Assembly: GCF_026967475.1 (NCBI RefSeq)
Contig: NZ_CP114058.1
Span: 3,844,001 to 3,908,000 of the forward strand
Origin: Rouxiella chamberiensis
GTDB taxonomy: Bacteria > Pseudomonadota > Gammaproteobacteria > Enterobacterales > Enterobacteriaceae
Direction: 5' to 3'
DNA: 64,000 nucleotides
How positions within the stretch are numbered: position 1 is the first letter of the stretch; each line of letters starts with the position of its first letter. The notes beneath the pieces were generated by a model. That model saw nothing but the letters and a program-made list of their open reading frames with translations, made no database searches and had not been told where the DNA came from. The position numbers and the translations under genes are program-made. Of the stretch, positions 1 to 10,341 are shown piece by piece.

Positions 1-819
1 CACATACAGCGCGCCCGCCAGTCCACAGATCATGGCGGAAATCGTCCACACAAACAGCTTGAAGCCCTTGGGATCGTAACCGCAAAATATCAGCCGGTTT
101 TCGGCGTCGCGAACCGCCGTCAAGACGCGACCATATTTGCTGCGCGCCAGCGCAAAGCCCAGCGCCAGACTCGCCACCAGCAACAGCACGGTGGTGATAA
201 ACAGCCCGACGCGCGTCGAGGTTGCCGTCACCTGAAAGCCGAGCAGGGTCGTAAAGCCGGTAAAGCCATTGTTGCCGCCAAAGCCGGTTTCATTGCGGAA
301 AAACAGCAACATACCGGCGTAGGTCAGCGCCTGGGTCATAATGGAAAAATAGACCCCTTTAATTTTGGAACGGAACGCGAAATAACCGAAGACAAAGGCC
401 AGCACGCCGGGCACCAGGATGATCAGGCACAGCGCCCAGGCAAAGTGCTGGGTTCCGGCCCAGAACCACGGCAGTTCATTCCACGAAAGAAACGACATAA
501 AGTCCGGCAAACCACTGCCCGCCGCCTGTCTCATCAGGTACATGCCCATTGCGTATCCGCCCAGCGCGAAAAACAGGCCGTGGCCGAGCGACAGCAAACC
601 GGCATAACCCCAGACAAGATCCAGTGCGATCGCGACGATCGCATAACAGAGGATTTTGCCGACCAGTGTCAGCGTGTAGGTGGAAATCGCCAGCGGACTG
701 GTCTGCGGCAGCAGCGCCAGAAACGGCATCACCAGCAGAATAATCAGGATCAGTGCGCCCAGACTTATCGCTACACGCGGCGCTTTTTGCACGCCCGTAA
801 TCGTTAAAGGTTGCGTCAT
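1..819 (-). CDS. urtC: Urea ABC transporter permease UrtC (partial, C-terminus beyond left edge)
   Basis: Inner-membrane permease of the UrtABCDE high-affinity urea importer (branched-chain amino acid transporter class, LivM-like). The frame is open for 273 codons from the ATG at 819 to the window edge and reads MTQPLTITGVQK, followed by several hydrophobic segments. A LivM-type stretch, GLLSLGHGLFFALGGYAMGM, lies near residues 74-93. The family is usually about 350-375 residues, so roughly a quarter is missing. Its ATG overlaps the urtB stop (TGATG), so the two are probably translationally coupled. The ATPase genes urtD and urtE would be expected next, outside the window. Family assignment is firm from the motif and the urtA-urtB-urtC order. 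Confidence 0.93.
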   Translation of the reverse strand, partial: MTQPLTITGVQKAPRVAISLGALILIILLVMPFLALLPQTSPLAISTYTLTLVGKILCYAIVAIALDLVWGYAGLLSLGHGLFFALGGYAMGMYLMRQAAGSGLPDFMSFLSWNELPWFWAGTQHFAWALCLIILVPGVLAFVFGYFAFRSKIKGVYFSIMTQALTYAGMLLFFRNETGFGGNNGFTGFTTLLGFQVTATSTRVGLFITTVLLLVASLALGFALARSKYGRVLTAVRDAENRLIFCGYDPKGFKLFVWTISAMICGLAGALYV

Positions 820-2435
820 CAATCAATCACCCTGCCTTTGAAGGCGAAGAGTCCCTGCGGACGTTTCTGAATAAACAGGATGATCAGCGCCAGTATCAGG
901 ATTTTGCCCAAGACAGCGCCGATTTCCGGCTCGAGGATTTTATTGACGATGCCGAGGCCGAAGGCGGCCACCACCGTTCCGGCGAGCTGGCCTACACCGC
1001 CCAGCACCACGACGAGGAAGGAGTCGATGATATAGCCCTGACCCAGTTCCGGTCCGACATTGCTGAGTTGCGACAGCGCGACGCCGCCCAGCCCGGCAAT
1101 GCCCGAGCCGAGGCCGAACGCCAGCATGTCGACGCGCCCAGTCGGCACACCGCAGCAGGCGGCCATCGCACGGTTTTGCGTGACGGCGCGAACGTTCATT
1201 CCGAGGCGGGTTTTGTTCAAAAGCAGCCAGGTCAGCGCCAGCACCAGCAAGACAAAGATGATGACCGCGATGCGATTGTACGGCAGCACCAGATTGGGCA
1301 GCAGTTGCACGCCTCCCGACAGCCAGTTCGGATTGGCGACCTCGACGTTCTGCGCGCCGAAAATTACCCTCACGCCCTGAATCAGAATCAGACTGATTCC
1401 CCAGGTGGCGAGCAGCGTTTCCAGCGGACGCCCATAAAGATGGCGAATCACCGAGCGCTCCAGCAGCATGCCGATACCGGCGGTAATAAAGAACGCCACC
1501 GGCAGCGCAACCAGCGGATAGAGCGCCAGCATGCCGGGCGCATAATGCTGGAACAGCGATTGCACCATATAGGTCGAATAGGAGCCGAGCATCAGCATCT
1601 CGCCGTGGGCCATATTAATGACGCCGAGCAGGCCATAGGTGATGGCAAGACCCAGCGCCGCCAGCAGCAGAATCGAGCCGAGCGACAGGCCGGTAAAGGC
1701 CTGACCCAGCAGGTCACCTATCATCAGCCGATGTTGCACGGCTTTCAGGCTGACGAGCGCGGCGGCGCGGACGTGGGGGTCCGCCTCGACTTTCGGGTCG
1801 GTCAAGGGCTGCAAATGCCCCTGCGTGTCCGGATCCGCCGATTCGCCGAGCAGTTCGACGGCGCGCAACCGCACCTGGGGATTCGGGTCGCTAAGCTGTA
1901 AATTGGCCAGCGCGATGCTCAAGGCAGCATGAACCACGTCATCCTGCTCCTGCGCCAGTCGGCGGGTCAGCAGCGGTAACTGGTCGGCCTGCGCCTCGCG
2001 TTGCAGGGATTTTGCAGCCTGCAGGCGAACGGCGCTGTCCTGGCTCACCAGTCGGTGCGCCGACAGAGCGTTGGCAATCAGATTCCGCAGCCGGTTGTTC
2101 AACCAGACTTTTTGGGTTTCACCCTGGGGCGTTGCGGTGCCTTCCAGCGGCGTCAGGGTTTCACCCTGTTTGATAAAGGCGTGATGTGCCTCGTCAATGA
2201 CGACATTTTCCTGCTTTAGTGCCTCCAGCAGCGGCAGGCGCTCGGGCTGGGGATCGGTCGCCCACTGCTGAAGCAGCATCGCCTGACCGGAACGACTGGC
2301 TCCCGCAAAATCATCGGCAGGCCCGGCGTTGGCCCACAGCGGCAGGCAGCAAAGCAGGAAAGTGAGGGTCTGCCAGCTCATCGGCCGAGCTTTTCGCAAA
2401 CCGGAGAAGCGCAAGAATTTCATCATAGTCATCAT
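819..2435 (-). CDS. urtB: Urea ABC transporter permease UrtB
   Basis: Second permease of the urea importer (LivH-like). An N-terminal signal sequence (hydrophobic run ending near ANA) precedes a soluble helical domain of about 200 residues with HEAT-like repeats. The membrane domain begins around the segment GQAFTGLSLGSILLLAALGL and continues with the conserved INMAHGEMLMLG. This two-part build is typical of proteobacterial UrtB. A GTG at 2489 would lengthen the protein by 18 charged residues ahead of the signal peptide. I prefer the ATG cluster at 2435, which places the signal peptide near the N-terminus, but the exact start is uncertain (2435, 2426 or 2423). The gene follows urtA and overlaps urtC. 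Confidence 0.93.
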   Translation of the reverse strand: MMTMMKFLRFSGLRKARPMSWQTLTFLLCCLPLWANAGPADDFAGASRSGQAMLLQQWATDPQPERLPLLEALKQENVVIDEAHHAFIKQGETLTPLEGTATPQGETQKVWLNNRLRNLIANALSAHRLVSQDSAVRLQAAKSLQREAQADQLPLLTRRLAQEQDDVVHAALSIALANLQLSDPNPQVRLRAVELLGESADPDTQGHLQPLTDPKVEADPHVRAAALVSLKAVQHRLMIGDLLGQAFTGLSLGSILLLAALGLAITYGLLGVINMAHGEMLMLGSYSTYMVQSLFQHYAPGMLALYPLVALPVAFFITAGIGMLLERSVIRHLYGRPLETLLATWGISLILIQGVRVIFGAQNVEVANPNWLSGGVQLLPNLVLPYNRIAVIIFVLLVLALTWLLLNKTRLGMNVRAVTQNRAMAACCGVPTGRVDMLAFGLGSGIAGLGGVALSQLSNVGPELGQGYIIDSFLVVVLGGVGQLAGTVVAAFGLGIVNKILEPEIGAVLGKILILALIILFIQKRPQGLFAFKGRVID

Positions 2436-2516
2436 CGCTTTTAGTTTTCCGATACGCCGACGCTTTGCCTCGTTTAGGGAAATCTTCACGAAACAAAGCG
2501 TCAGGTTAACTGCGTT

Positions 2517-3788
2517 TTACTGCTGCGTGGTCTTCACCGGAGACTCCGACTTCTTGTCGTTGCCTGCGATATACGGGCTCCACGGCTGGGCGCGCACCGG
2601 TTTATCGGTCTGCCATACCACGTTGAACTGCCCGTTGGACTGGATTTCGCCGATCATGACCGGTTTATGCAGGTGATGGTTGGTGGCATCCATGGTCAGT
2701 GTGTAGCCGTCCGGTGCCTTGAAGGTCTGACCCGCCATCGCCGCGCGGACTTTGTCGACATCGGTCGTGCCCGCTTTTTCAACGGCCTGCGCCCACATAT
2801 GAATGCCGACATAGGTCGCTTCCATCGGGTCGTTGGTCACGGCAGAGTTGGCGTTCGGCAGATTGTGCGCCTTGGCATAGGCTTTCCACTGGGCGACAAA
2901 GGCCTTGTTGGTTGGATTATCCAGCGACTGGAAATAGTTCCAGGCCGCAAGATCGCCGACCAGCGGCTTGGTGTCGATACCGCGCAACTCTTCTTCGCCG
3001 ACCGAGAATGCCACCACCGGCACATCGGTCGCTTTCACGCCCTGATTCGCCAGCTCTTTATAGAAGGGCACGTTGGAGTCGCCGTTGATGGTGGAAATCA
3101 CAGCCGTTTTACCGCCTGCCGAGAATTTCTTGATGTTCGAAACGATGGTCTGGTAATCGCTGTAGCCAAACGGGGTATAAACCTCTTCGATATCCTTGTC
3201 CTGAACGCCCTTGGAGTGCAGGAAGGCGCGCAGGATCTTGTTGGTGGTGCGCGGATACACGTAATCGGTGCCCAGCAGGAAGAAGCGTTTGGCGCTGCCG
3301 CCGTCTTCGCTCATCAGATATTCCACGGCCGGAATCGCCTGCTGGTTGGGTGCAGCGCCGGTGTAGAACACGTTGGGCGACATCTCTTCGCCTTCATACT
3401 GCACCGGATAGAACAGCAGGCCGTTTAGCTCCTCGAACACCGGCAGCACGGATTTGCGCGATACCGACGTCCAGCAGCCAAACACTACCGCCACTTTATC
3501 CTGCGTAAGCAACTGACGGGCTTTCTCGGCAAACAGCGGCCAGTTTGATGCCGGATCGACCACCACCGGCTCGAGTTTCTTGCCGAGCACGCCGCCGTGG
3601 GCGTTGATTTCATCGATGGTCATCTGCGCCACATCTTTTAATGGCGTTTCGGAAATGGCCATGGTGCCCGAAAGCGAGTGCATGATGCCGACCTTGATGG
3701 TATCGGCAGCCTGTGCGGCAAAGGCCAGACCCATGCTGACGACGGATGCCGAAAGTGCGAAAGCTTTAATAAAGTTGCGACGTTTCAT
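2517..3788 (-). CDS. urtA: Urea ABC transporter substrate-binding protein UrtA
   Basis: Periplasmic binding protein that captures urea for UrtBCDE. It has 423 residues, the normal length. The N-terminus KRRNFIKAFALSASVV carries a twin-arginine motif followed by a hydrophobic segment ending AQA, so Tat export is likely. The mature part has the type I periplasmic-binding (LivJ-like) fold, with VGIMHSLSGTMAISE at the start. A strong ribosome site (AGGAG) sits about 6 bases before the ATG. It lies 59 bp downstream of the GntR gene and is followed by urtB. The same-strand linkage to urea carboxylase and allophanate hydrolase makes urea the clear substrate. Confidence 0.95.
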   Translation of the reverse strand: MKRRNFIKAFALSASVVSMGLAFAAQAADTIKVGIMHSLSGTMAISETPLKDVAQMTIDEINAHGGVLGKKLEPVVVDPASNWPLFAEKARQLLTQDKVAVVFGCWTSVSRKSVLPVFEELNGLLFYPVQYEGEEMSPNVFYTGAAPNQQAIPAVEYLMSEDGGSAKRFFLLGTDYVYPRTTNKILRAFLHSKGVQDKDIEEVYTPFGYSDYQTIVSNIKKFSAGGKTAVISTINGDSNVPFYKELANQGVKATDVPVVAFSVGEEELRGIDTKPLVGDLAAWNYFQSLDNPTNKAFVAQWKAYAKAHNLPNANSAVTNDPMEATYVGIHMWAQAVEKAGTTDVDKVRAAMAGQTFKAPDGYTLTMDATNHHLHKPVMIGEIQSNGQFNVVWQTDKPVRAQPWSPYIAGNDKKSESPVKTTQQ

Positions 3789-3847
3789 ACGATCTCCTGT
3801 TCGAGGTTAAGGCGTTATTGGCTGTGTATAAAATTCGACTGAAAAAA

Positions 3848-4567
3848 TCACGATGACGGGGAATCCGTCTCGTTTTCCGGCCTCGCCTGATGCAGCATAT
3901 GCAGCGTTATCTTGCGCACTTCGGCCTTGCTGACGGCAATGTGGTCCTGTAGTTGGCGTTGTGCCTCCCCGGTCTGACGTTGCATGATGGCGAGCAAAAT
4001 ACTCGCGTGTTCGTTATAGGTTGCGTTTACGCGCGCATCCTGCGTGAAGTCCAGACGCCGGATGATGCGAATTTTTTCGGTCAGATCGCGGTGTATTTTC
4101 GCCATCTCGCCGTTACCCGCCGCCGCAACCAGCGTCATGTGAAACTCTTCGTCGAAGTGGGCCACGTCCTGCCCGTCTTCCCGTCTCGGCGCGTCTATCC
4201 AGAAGCGTTTCAATGCATCGAGCGGCTCGGGCATGGCTGTCAGAGCGCAGAGGCGTTTGACCGCCTCCAGCTCAAGAACAATGCGCAGGTCGTACAACTG
4301 CTCGAAATACTCGAAATCAAAAGGCCGAACCTGCCAGCCGCTGCGGAAAAACACCTCCACATAGCCTTCGCGCTCCAGCCAGAACAGCGCCTGTCGCACC
4401 GGCGTGCGGCTGACTTCCATACGATCGGCGATTTCGTTTTCGCTGAATCGGTCGCCGGGCAGCAGGCGAAAACTGAAAATATCGTCCTTGAGCTGGAGAT
4501 AAATCCGTTCCGCCAACCCTTCGGGGCGAGTCTTGCTGCGTCCGTTACGTGCGCCAGTTAACTGCAT
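3848..4567 (-). CDS. GntR-family (FCD domain) transcriptional regulator
   Basis: 239-residue regulator. Residues about 18-80 form the GntR winged helix-turn-helix (LPGDRFSENEIADRMEVSR, then TPVRQALFWLEREG). Residues about 95-225 form an all-helical FCD ligand domain. The ATG lies only 3 bases after the urea carboxylase stop, with AAGGG as ribosome site, so it is in the same transcript. Its position between the urea-degrading and urea-import genes suggests it controls this operon, answering to urea, allophanate or a nitrogen signal; the effector is not visible in the sequence. A candidate operator lies just upstream of the first gene of the operon (10087-10096). No gene name is assigned because FCD regulators are hard to tell apart. 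Confidence 0.9.
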   Translation of the reverse strand: MQLTGARNGRSKTRPEGLAERIYLQLKDDIFSFRLLPGDRFSENEIADRMEVSRTPVRQALFWLEREGYVEVFFRSGWQVRPFDFEYFEQLYDLRIVLELEAVKRLCALTAMPEPLDALKRFWIDAPRREDGQDVAHFDEEFHMTLVAAAGNGEMAKIHRDLTEKIRIIRRLDFTQDARVNATYNEHASILLAIMQRQTGEAQRQLQDHIAVSKAEVRKITLHMLHQARPENETDSPSS

Positions 4568-4570
4568 GAT

Positions 4571-7500
4571 TCATCCCTTTTGGTCTTCTTTCTCAATCCA
4601 CAGAAGTGCATCGCCCGGTCCTACCGGACGACCCTGCTGGCAGCCGATTTTCAGCACAATGCCTGCGCAGGGCGCATTCACCGACAGCTCCATTTTCATG
4701 GCCTCGACGACAATCAGCGGTTCACCCGCCTCGACGCGTTGACCCGGCTCGACCAGAATTTTCCAGATGTTGCCGTTCAAATCCGCGCTGACCAGCTGAC
4801 CCGGCTGATCGGCAAGGTCTTCGAGAGGCTGAACGCCGTTGACCGCCGCCTCGACAGCCGCGCTTTCCTGAGCCTGCCAGTGCGCCACTTCGTTGATGAA
4901 CGCGCTTTGCTGACGTTCGCGGAATGCGGCGATATCTTCTGCGTTGTCGGCGAGGAAACGGGTATATTGCGCAAAATCGAATTCGGAATGCTCGATGCGC
5001 ACCTGCGCGCGGCCTTCCCGGAACGCGTCGCGCTGCCCGTCCAGTTCGGCTTCGGTAACCGGATAGAAACGCACCTGATCAAAGAAGTGCAGCAACCACG
5101 GCTCGCCCTCGGCAAACTGTTCATTCTTGAGGAATTTATTCCAGATGGGCAGCGTGCGCCCAACCAGTTGATAGCCGCCCGGCGAGTCCATGCCATAGAT
5201 ACACATGTACATCCCGCCGATGCCGACCGTGCCTTCGGCGGTGTAGGTGCGGGCCGGATTGTATTTGGAGCTCAACAGGCGATGGCGTGGATCAACCGGC
5301 ACCGCGCAAGGCGCGCCAAGATAAACGTCACCCAGGCCCAGGATCAGATAGCTGGCGTCGAAAATAATGTCTCTGACTTCTTCACGCGTCGCCAACCCAT
5401 TGGTGCGCTGAATGAAGTCGACGTTGTTCGGCAGCCACGGCGCGTCGGCGCGCACGGTTTGCTGATAACGCTCGACGGCACCCAGCGTGGCGCTGTCTTC
5501 GAACGCCATCGGCATATGCACGATGCGGGTCGGGATCTTCAGGTTGCTGACGTCGGCCAGTCGATGCTCCAGCGTCAGCAGATGTTGCAGCAAGGCCGAC
5601 TGGTGCAGAACCGCGGCTGTCATAACGAATCTGCAGTGAACGCACCCCCGGAGACAGCTCTTCGATGCCCGGCTCGGCCGACTCGCGAAGGGCATTCATC
5701 AGCAGATAAATACGCAGACGCAGCGCCAGATCCAGCACATTGTCGCCGTATTCGACAAGCACATAGCCATCGCCCGCCTGACGATAGACAATGCAGGGGC
5801 GGCCGTCGGTGGCAGGCAGTTCGGCGAGAATTGCCGCCGACGCCGTTGTGGTCGGCAGCAGCGACGGCACCTGAAGGGCCATGGCTTCGATAGGCATCAG
5901 TGAATCGATGGTGCCCTGCTGCGCCAGTTCCAGCGCCTGTGCCTGCTCGAAACTGATGGGATGGAAACGAATGCGATCGCCCGGCTTCACCTGTCCGACC
6001 TTCCACAATTCCGCCTTGGCAATTGTCACCGGACAAACGAAACCGCCGAGGCTCGGTCCGTCGCGGGTCAGAATCACCGGGAAATCGCCGGTAAAGTTGA
6101 TCGCGCCAATCGCGTATTCACAGTCGTGAACGTTGGAAGGGTGCAGACCGGCTTCGCCGCCGTCGAGCCTTGCCCACTGCGGTTTTGGCCCCGTCAGACG
6201 CACGCCGAGGCGGTTGGAGTTGTAGTGCACCTGCCATTCGGCGGCGAAGAAGCTGTCGATGGACGCTTCGGTGAAAAAGTCCGGTGCGCCGTGCGGGCCG
6301 TAAAGCACGCCGATATTCCACACATCGCCGTAGGCCGGAACGATGTCGGCGGCGGCGGCCTGCGGTAAATCCACGGGCGCGGGTGTGGTGCAGGCGGGCA
6401 GGTCGGGCTGTGAAAGGGTCAGCATGTCGGCGACGCGCAGCGTGCGGCCCGCGTGTCCGCCAAACTGGCCGAGGGCAAAGGTCGAGCGGCTGCCCAGATA
6501 CACCGGCACGTCGAAGCCGTTACGCACGGCGAGATAGGTGCGGCAACCCGAGGTCGCACGGCCCAGTGTCAATGTCTGGCCCGCTTTTACGGCAATCGGC
6601 TGCCAGTAGGCGACTTCCCTGCCGTCCAGGTCGGCCGGACAGGCTGCACCGGTCAGCGCAAAGGTCGCGTCGCAGTGGAAACGCAGCGTCGGGCCTTGCA
6701 GGGTGAATTCCAGACCGGCGGCATCGAGGTGGTTACCCACAATGCGGTTGGCGAGTCGGAAGGCGAAATCGTCCATCGGACCGGACGGCGGTACGCCGAT
6801 ATCCCAATAGCCGAGACGTCCCGGATAATCCTGAATGCTGCTGTAGGTGCCCGGCGAAAGAATTTCGACCGCGTGAGGGCGATACTCGAAACCGTCGAGC
6901 ATGCGGGTCCACATTTCGCCCTGATGGAAGACCGGCGTGGCGACGACCTGACGCAGATAGTCGATATTGCTGGCAATACCGTGCAGTCGGGTCGCGGCCA
7001 GTGCGTTGGACATTTTCTCCAGCGCCTGTTCGCGGTTTTCGCCGTACACGATAAGTTTGGCAATCATCGGATCATAAAAGGCGGAGACTTCGCTGCCGGT
7101 GGAAACCCAGCCGTCGACGCGCACGTCTTCGGGAAAATAGACTTCGGTCAGCACGCCCGGACTGGGCTGGAAGTTTTTCAGCGGATCTTCGGCGTAGATA
7201 CGCACTTCAATCGATGCGCCTTTTGGTGCCTGTTTCATGCGCGGCCAGTCAAGCGGTTGATCGGCGGCGACGCGCAGCATGCACTCGATCAAATCCAGAC
7301 CTGTCACCATTTCGGTGACCGGATGTTCAACCTGTAGACGCGTATTCACTTCGAGGAAATAAAATTCGTCGCGGGCGGCGTCGTAGATAAATTCCACCGT
7401 GCCCGCGCTGCGGTAGTTGACCGATTCGCCCAGTTGCACGGCGGCGTGATGCAGCGCCTCGCGGGTAGCCTGCGGCAAATTCGGGGCCGGTGTCTCTTCC

Positions 7501-8213
7501 ACCACTTTCTGATTGCGGCGCTGGAGCGAGCAGTCGCGTTCGCCCAGCGCGACCACATTGCCTTTGCCGTCGCCAAAAATCTGCACCTCGACGTGGCGTG
7601 CGCGATCCACAAAACGTTCGAGAAACACGCCCGCATCACGGAAGAATTGCTCGCCGAGGCGTTTCACGCTGTCCCATGCGCTGCGCAGGGCGGCTTCGTC
7701 GTCGCAGCGGGTCAACCCAATGCCGCCACCGCCTGCGGTGCTTTTCAGCATGATCGGATAGCCGATGCGTGCGGCGGCAGTGACCGCGTCTTCAATACTG
7801 TCGAGCAGCGCGGTGCCTGGAGTCATCGGCACGTCGGCTTCGGCGGCCAGTTCACGCGCGCGGTGCTTGAGGCCGAATTCGCGAATCTGTTCGGCCGTCG
7901 GACCGATAAAGGCTATGCCGGCCGCTTCACAGGCATCCGCGAACTCGGCACTTTCGGAGAGGAACCCGTAACCCGGATAAATCGCCTGTGCGCCCGTTTC
8001 TTTGGCGGCGGCCAGAATCTTGTCGATCAGCAGGTAGCTTTCACTCGCTTTTTCGCCGCCAAGGGCAATGGCGATATCGGCGTCGGTGACGTGCGGCGCA
8101 TTGCGATCGGCATCGGAATAGACCGCGACGCTGGTGACGCCGAGGCGCTTCAGGGTGCGAATGGCGCGGCAGGCAATTTCACCCCGGTTGGCAATCAGGA
8201 CAGTATGAAACAT
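4571..8213 (-). CDS. uca: Urea carboxylase, biotin-dependent (frame broken at 5611-5612 as sequenced)
   Basis: Carboxylates urea to allophanate using ATP and bicarbonate, feeding the allophanate hydrolase upstream. Domains in order: biotin carboxylase (residues about 1-450, starting VLIANRGEIACRAIRT, with the ATP-grasp glycine loop KSTAGGGGIGL and EVNTRLQVEHPVTE); AHS2/KipA-like domain (PGTYSSIQDYPGRLGYWDIG); AHS1/KipI-like domain; C-terminal biotinyl domain with VVEAMKMELS, the lysine being the biotin site. The frame changes inside the AHS1 domain. Removing one of the two C bases at 5611-5612 joins SLQIRYDSR to VLHQSALL and gives about 1213 residues, the normal length for the family. As written, the two halves would be separate proteins of about 900 and 360 residues. 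The gene starts 12 bases after the allophanate hydrolase stop. Confidence 0.93.
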
Positions 8214-8225
8214 GGTCGTGGCTCC

Positions 8226-10071
8226 TCAGGCGTTTTTCGTGGCGGTGGATTTCAGATGCTCGATATAGCTTCTCCAGCCGCCGAACGAGGTCACGTCGGT
8301 CGCGCTGGCAATGGCCCAGGGTTCGCAGATAAAGCCTTTCACACTGCGCCCATCGGCGAGTTGCAGCGTGCCGATGCCGAGCGGGGCGGGAATTTCCGCC
8401 ACAAACTCGCCAAAGCGCGCCAGCGGGATATCCCACAGTTCGACGATAATGCTGCTGCCGCCTTCGGCCTTGACCAGACCGGGTTTAGGCGGCTGGGTAT
8501 TGGCGAGGGCATAGAGTTTGTAGTCGCTGGCGGTGCGGGTTTGCTCGACGCGAACGGCGTTGCGCGTTGTCAGCTGGAAGTTCAGCGGCATGCCGGTCAG
8601 GTGCGCGCCGACGACAGCCACACGCACATGACTGCGGCTGGCGGCGACGGGAGCGGTCATCGCGCCCTCGGCATCAAGCGTTTTGCCCGTCGCGCCGAGC
8701 GGCAGCGTCAGGCTGCGTTGCCACTGACGGCCAAAGGCCGCCAGCGCGCCATCGTGCCAGGCGGGAGCAATCAGGGTAATGCCCGAAGGCAGGCCGTCTT
8801 CGCGCAGGCTGGAGGGCAGCGCCAGCGCGGAGAGATCCGCGAGATTGGTGAAGTTGGTGTAGGTGCCAAACTGCGAATTGTAGAGCACAGGCTCCTGCAC
8901 CATCTCTTCCAGCGTGCGGATCGTGGGTGATGTCGGCACGACCAGCGCGTCAAACCCTTCCAGCGCCTGATTGATGGTGCGCGAGAGTTCGGCGCGCAGG
9001 TATTCGGCCTTCCAGGCATCGCAGGCCGAATAGTTCAGGCCGTTGGCCACAATGCCGCGCACCACAGGGTCCATCACTTCCGGCGTCTCTTCGAAAATCT
9101 TGCCGACGGCGACGGTGCGCTCGGCAACCCATGCGCCGTAGTAAAGTTGTTCAGCGAGGGCGTTGAAAGGGGTGAAATCGATTTTGACCAGATTCACGCC
9201 ACTGCCGACCAGTTTGTCCAGCGCCTGCTGGAAGGCTTTTTCGGATTCGGTATCGCCGAAGAATTCCAGCGTGTCGGGCACCGCGAAGCGCGGTTGTGTG
9301 GACATCGCCGCCGGTGCGGTATGCGGATTGGCGCGAGAGTAGGCGTCTTTGGGGTCATATCCGCCCGCCAGCGAGGCGACCTGATAGGCATCGGAAACGG
9401 TTAACGCAAAGATGGACACCACGTCATTCAGACGACAGGCGGGGACAACCCCGCGATTCGACAGCCAGCCTTTTGTCGGCTTGAGTCCGACGATATTGTT
9501 GAAACCCGCAGGCACGCGGCCTGAACCGGCGGTGTCGGTGCCGAGCGAAAAGGCCACCAGACCGCGCGCCAGCACGGAGGCCGAGCCGGAACTCGAGCCA
9601 CCGCTGACATAGTCAGGATTAAAGGTATTTTTTACCGCACCGTGGGGAGAGCGTGTGCCGACCAGTCCGGTGGCGAACTGATCGAGGTTGGTTTTACCGA
9701 TCACTACCGCCCCTTTGGCACGCAGATTGGCGACCACGGCGGCATCTTCCCTTGCCACATATTCGAAGGCGGGGCAGGCGGCGCTGGTGGGCCAGCCGCC
9801 GACGTCGATATTGTCCTTGACCGCAAAAGGGACGCCGTACAGCGGCAGGGCAGTCAACTCGCCGCCCGCCTGGTTCGCGCAGCGTTTCAAGCAAGGCTAT
9901 CTGCGCTTCAAGCTGGGCAGGAGTGGCGCGATATAGCCAGGCGTTGTCCGCGTTGTCGAGACTGTTTAACACAATCCCCAATGAGCTGCGCAGGCTGTCG
10001 GGAGCGCTTTGATAATGGTGTTGCCAGTCGCGTAACTGAAAGCCGGTATAAGGAGTTGATACAGATGCCAT
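8226..10071 (-). CDS. atzF: Allophanate hydrolase (frame broken near 9872 as sequenced)
   Basis: Hydrolyses allophanate to ammonia and CO2, the second step of ATP-dependent urea degradation. The N-terminal amidase domain has the Ser-Ser-Lys catalytic set: lysine in FAVKDNIDVGG, the Gly/Ser-rich VSGGSSSGSASVLARG, and GTDTAGSGRVPAGF. The C-terminal domain (about 160 residues from SHVRVAVVGAHLTG) is the AtzF-type domain that completes decarboxylation. The first 67 or so residues are in another frame. Dropping one G at 9872-9873 joins LLETLRE to QAGGELTALPLYG and gives about 614 residues, as expected. The start ATG at 10071 gives MASVSTPYTGFQ; the ribosome site (GGAATTC) is weak. First gene of the urea operon. 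Confidence 0.93.
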
Positions 10072-10075
10072 AGTT

Positions 10076-10113
10076 TGAATTCCATCTAGTACACAAGATT
10101 GAATTCATCTAAG
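10076..10113. promoter_or_regulatory. Candidate GntR operator and repeat upstream of the urea operon
   Basis: Two copies of a TTGAATTC(C)ATCTA element stand 23 bp apart just before the allophanate hydrolase ATG. Between them is TAGTACACAA (10087-10096; other strand TTGTGTACTA), one mismatch from the TTGTnnACAA palindrome bound by many FCD-type GntR proteins. Position and shape suit repression of the operon by its own GntR protein. This is inference from a short motif. Confidence 0.35.
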
Positions 10114-10341
10114 CAAGCGGCGTGCCATTTTTTAACTTGATGTTTTACTTATTAATTTTACTAGCGCTCGCCTTTTGCATGCACATCATGGCACCCCATT
10201 GCGGCGCATTTGTACAGTATCGGGGCAATAAATGGACGATTTATCAGGGTGCATGAATAGGCGACGGGGCCGAAGCCGTCATCGCATGAAAGAGTCAATT
10301 AACACAAAGGAGCCATACCTGCTTTTCGGCACGCCGCGAAT

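Noticed and set aside
1060-1901. Long plus-strand open frames opposite urtB (and similar antisense frames across the window)
   Set aside because: Low-complexity, Arg/Gln/His-rich translations with no family likeness; they are shadows of GC-rich coding DNA on the other strand.
5605-5620. Programmed frameshifting in urea carboxylase or the other broken genes
   Set aside because: No slippery heptamer or downstream structure typical of programmed shifts is seen, and the breaks occur in unrelated genes, at GAAC sites or homopolymers, in both directions.
7434-8930. 498-codon plus-strand frame opposite urea carboxylase and allophanate hydrolase
   Set aside because: It spans the junction of two certain minus-strand genes and shows no domain or motif.
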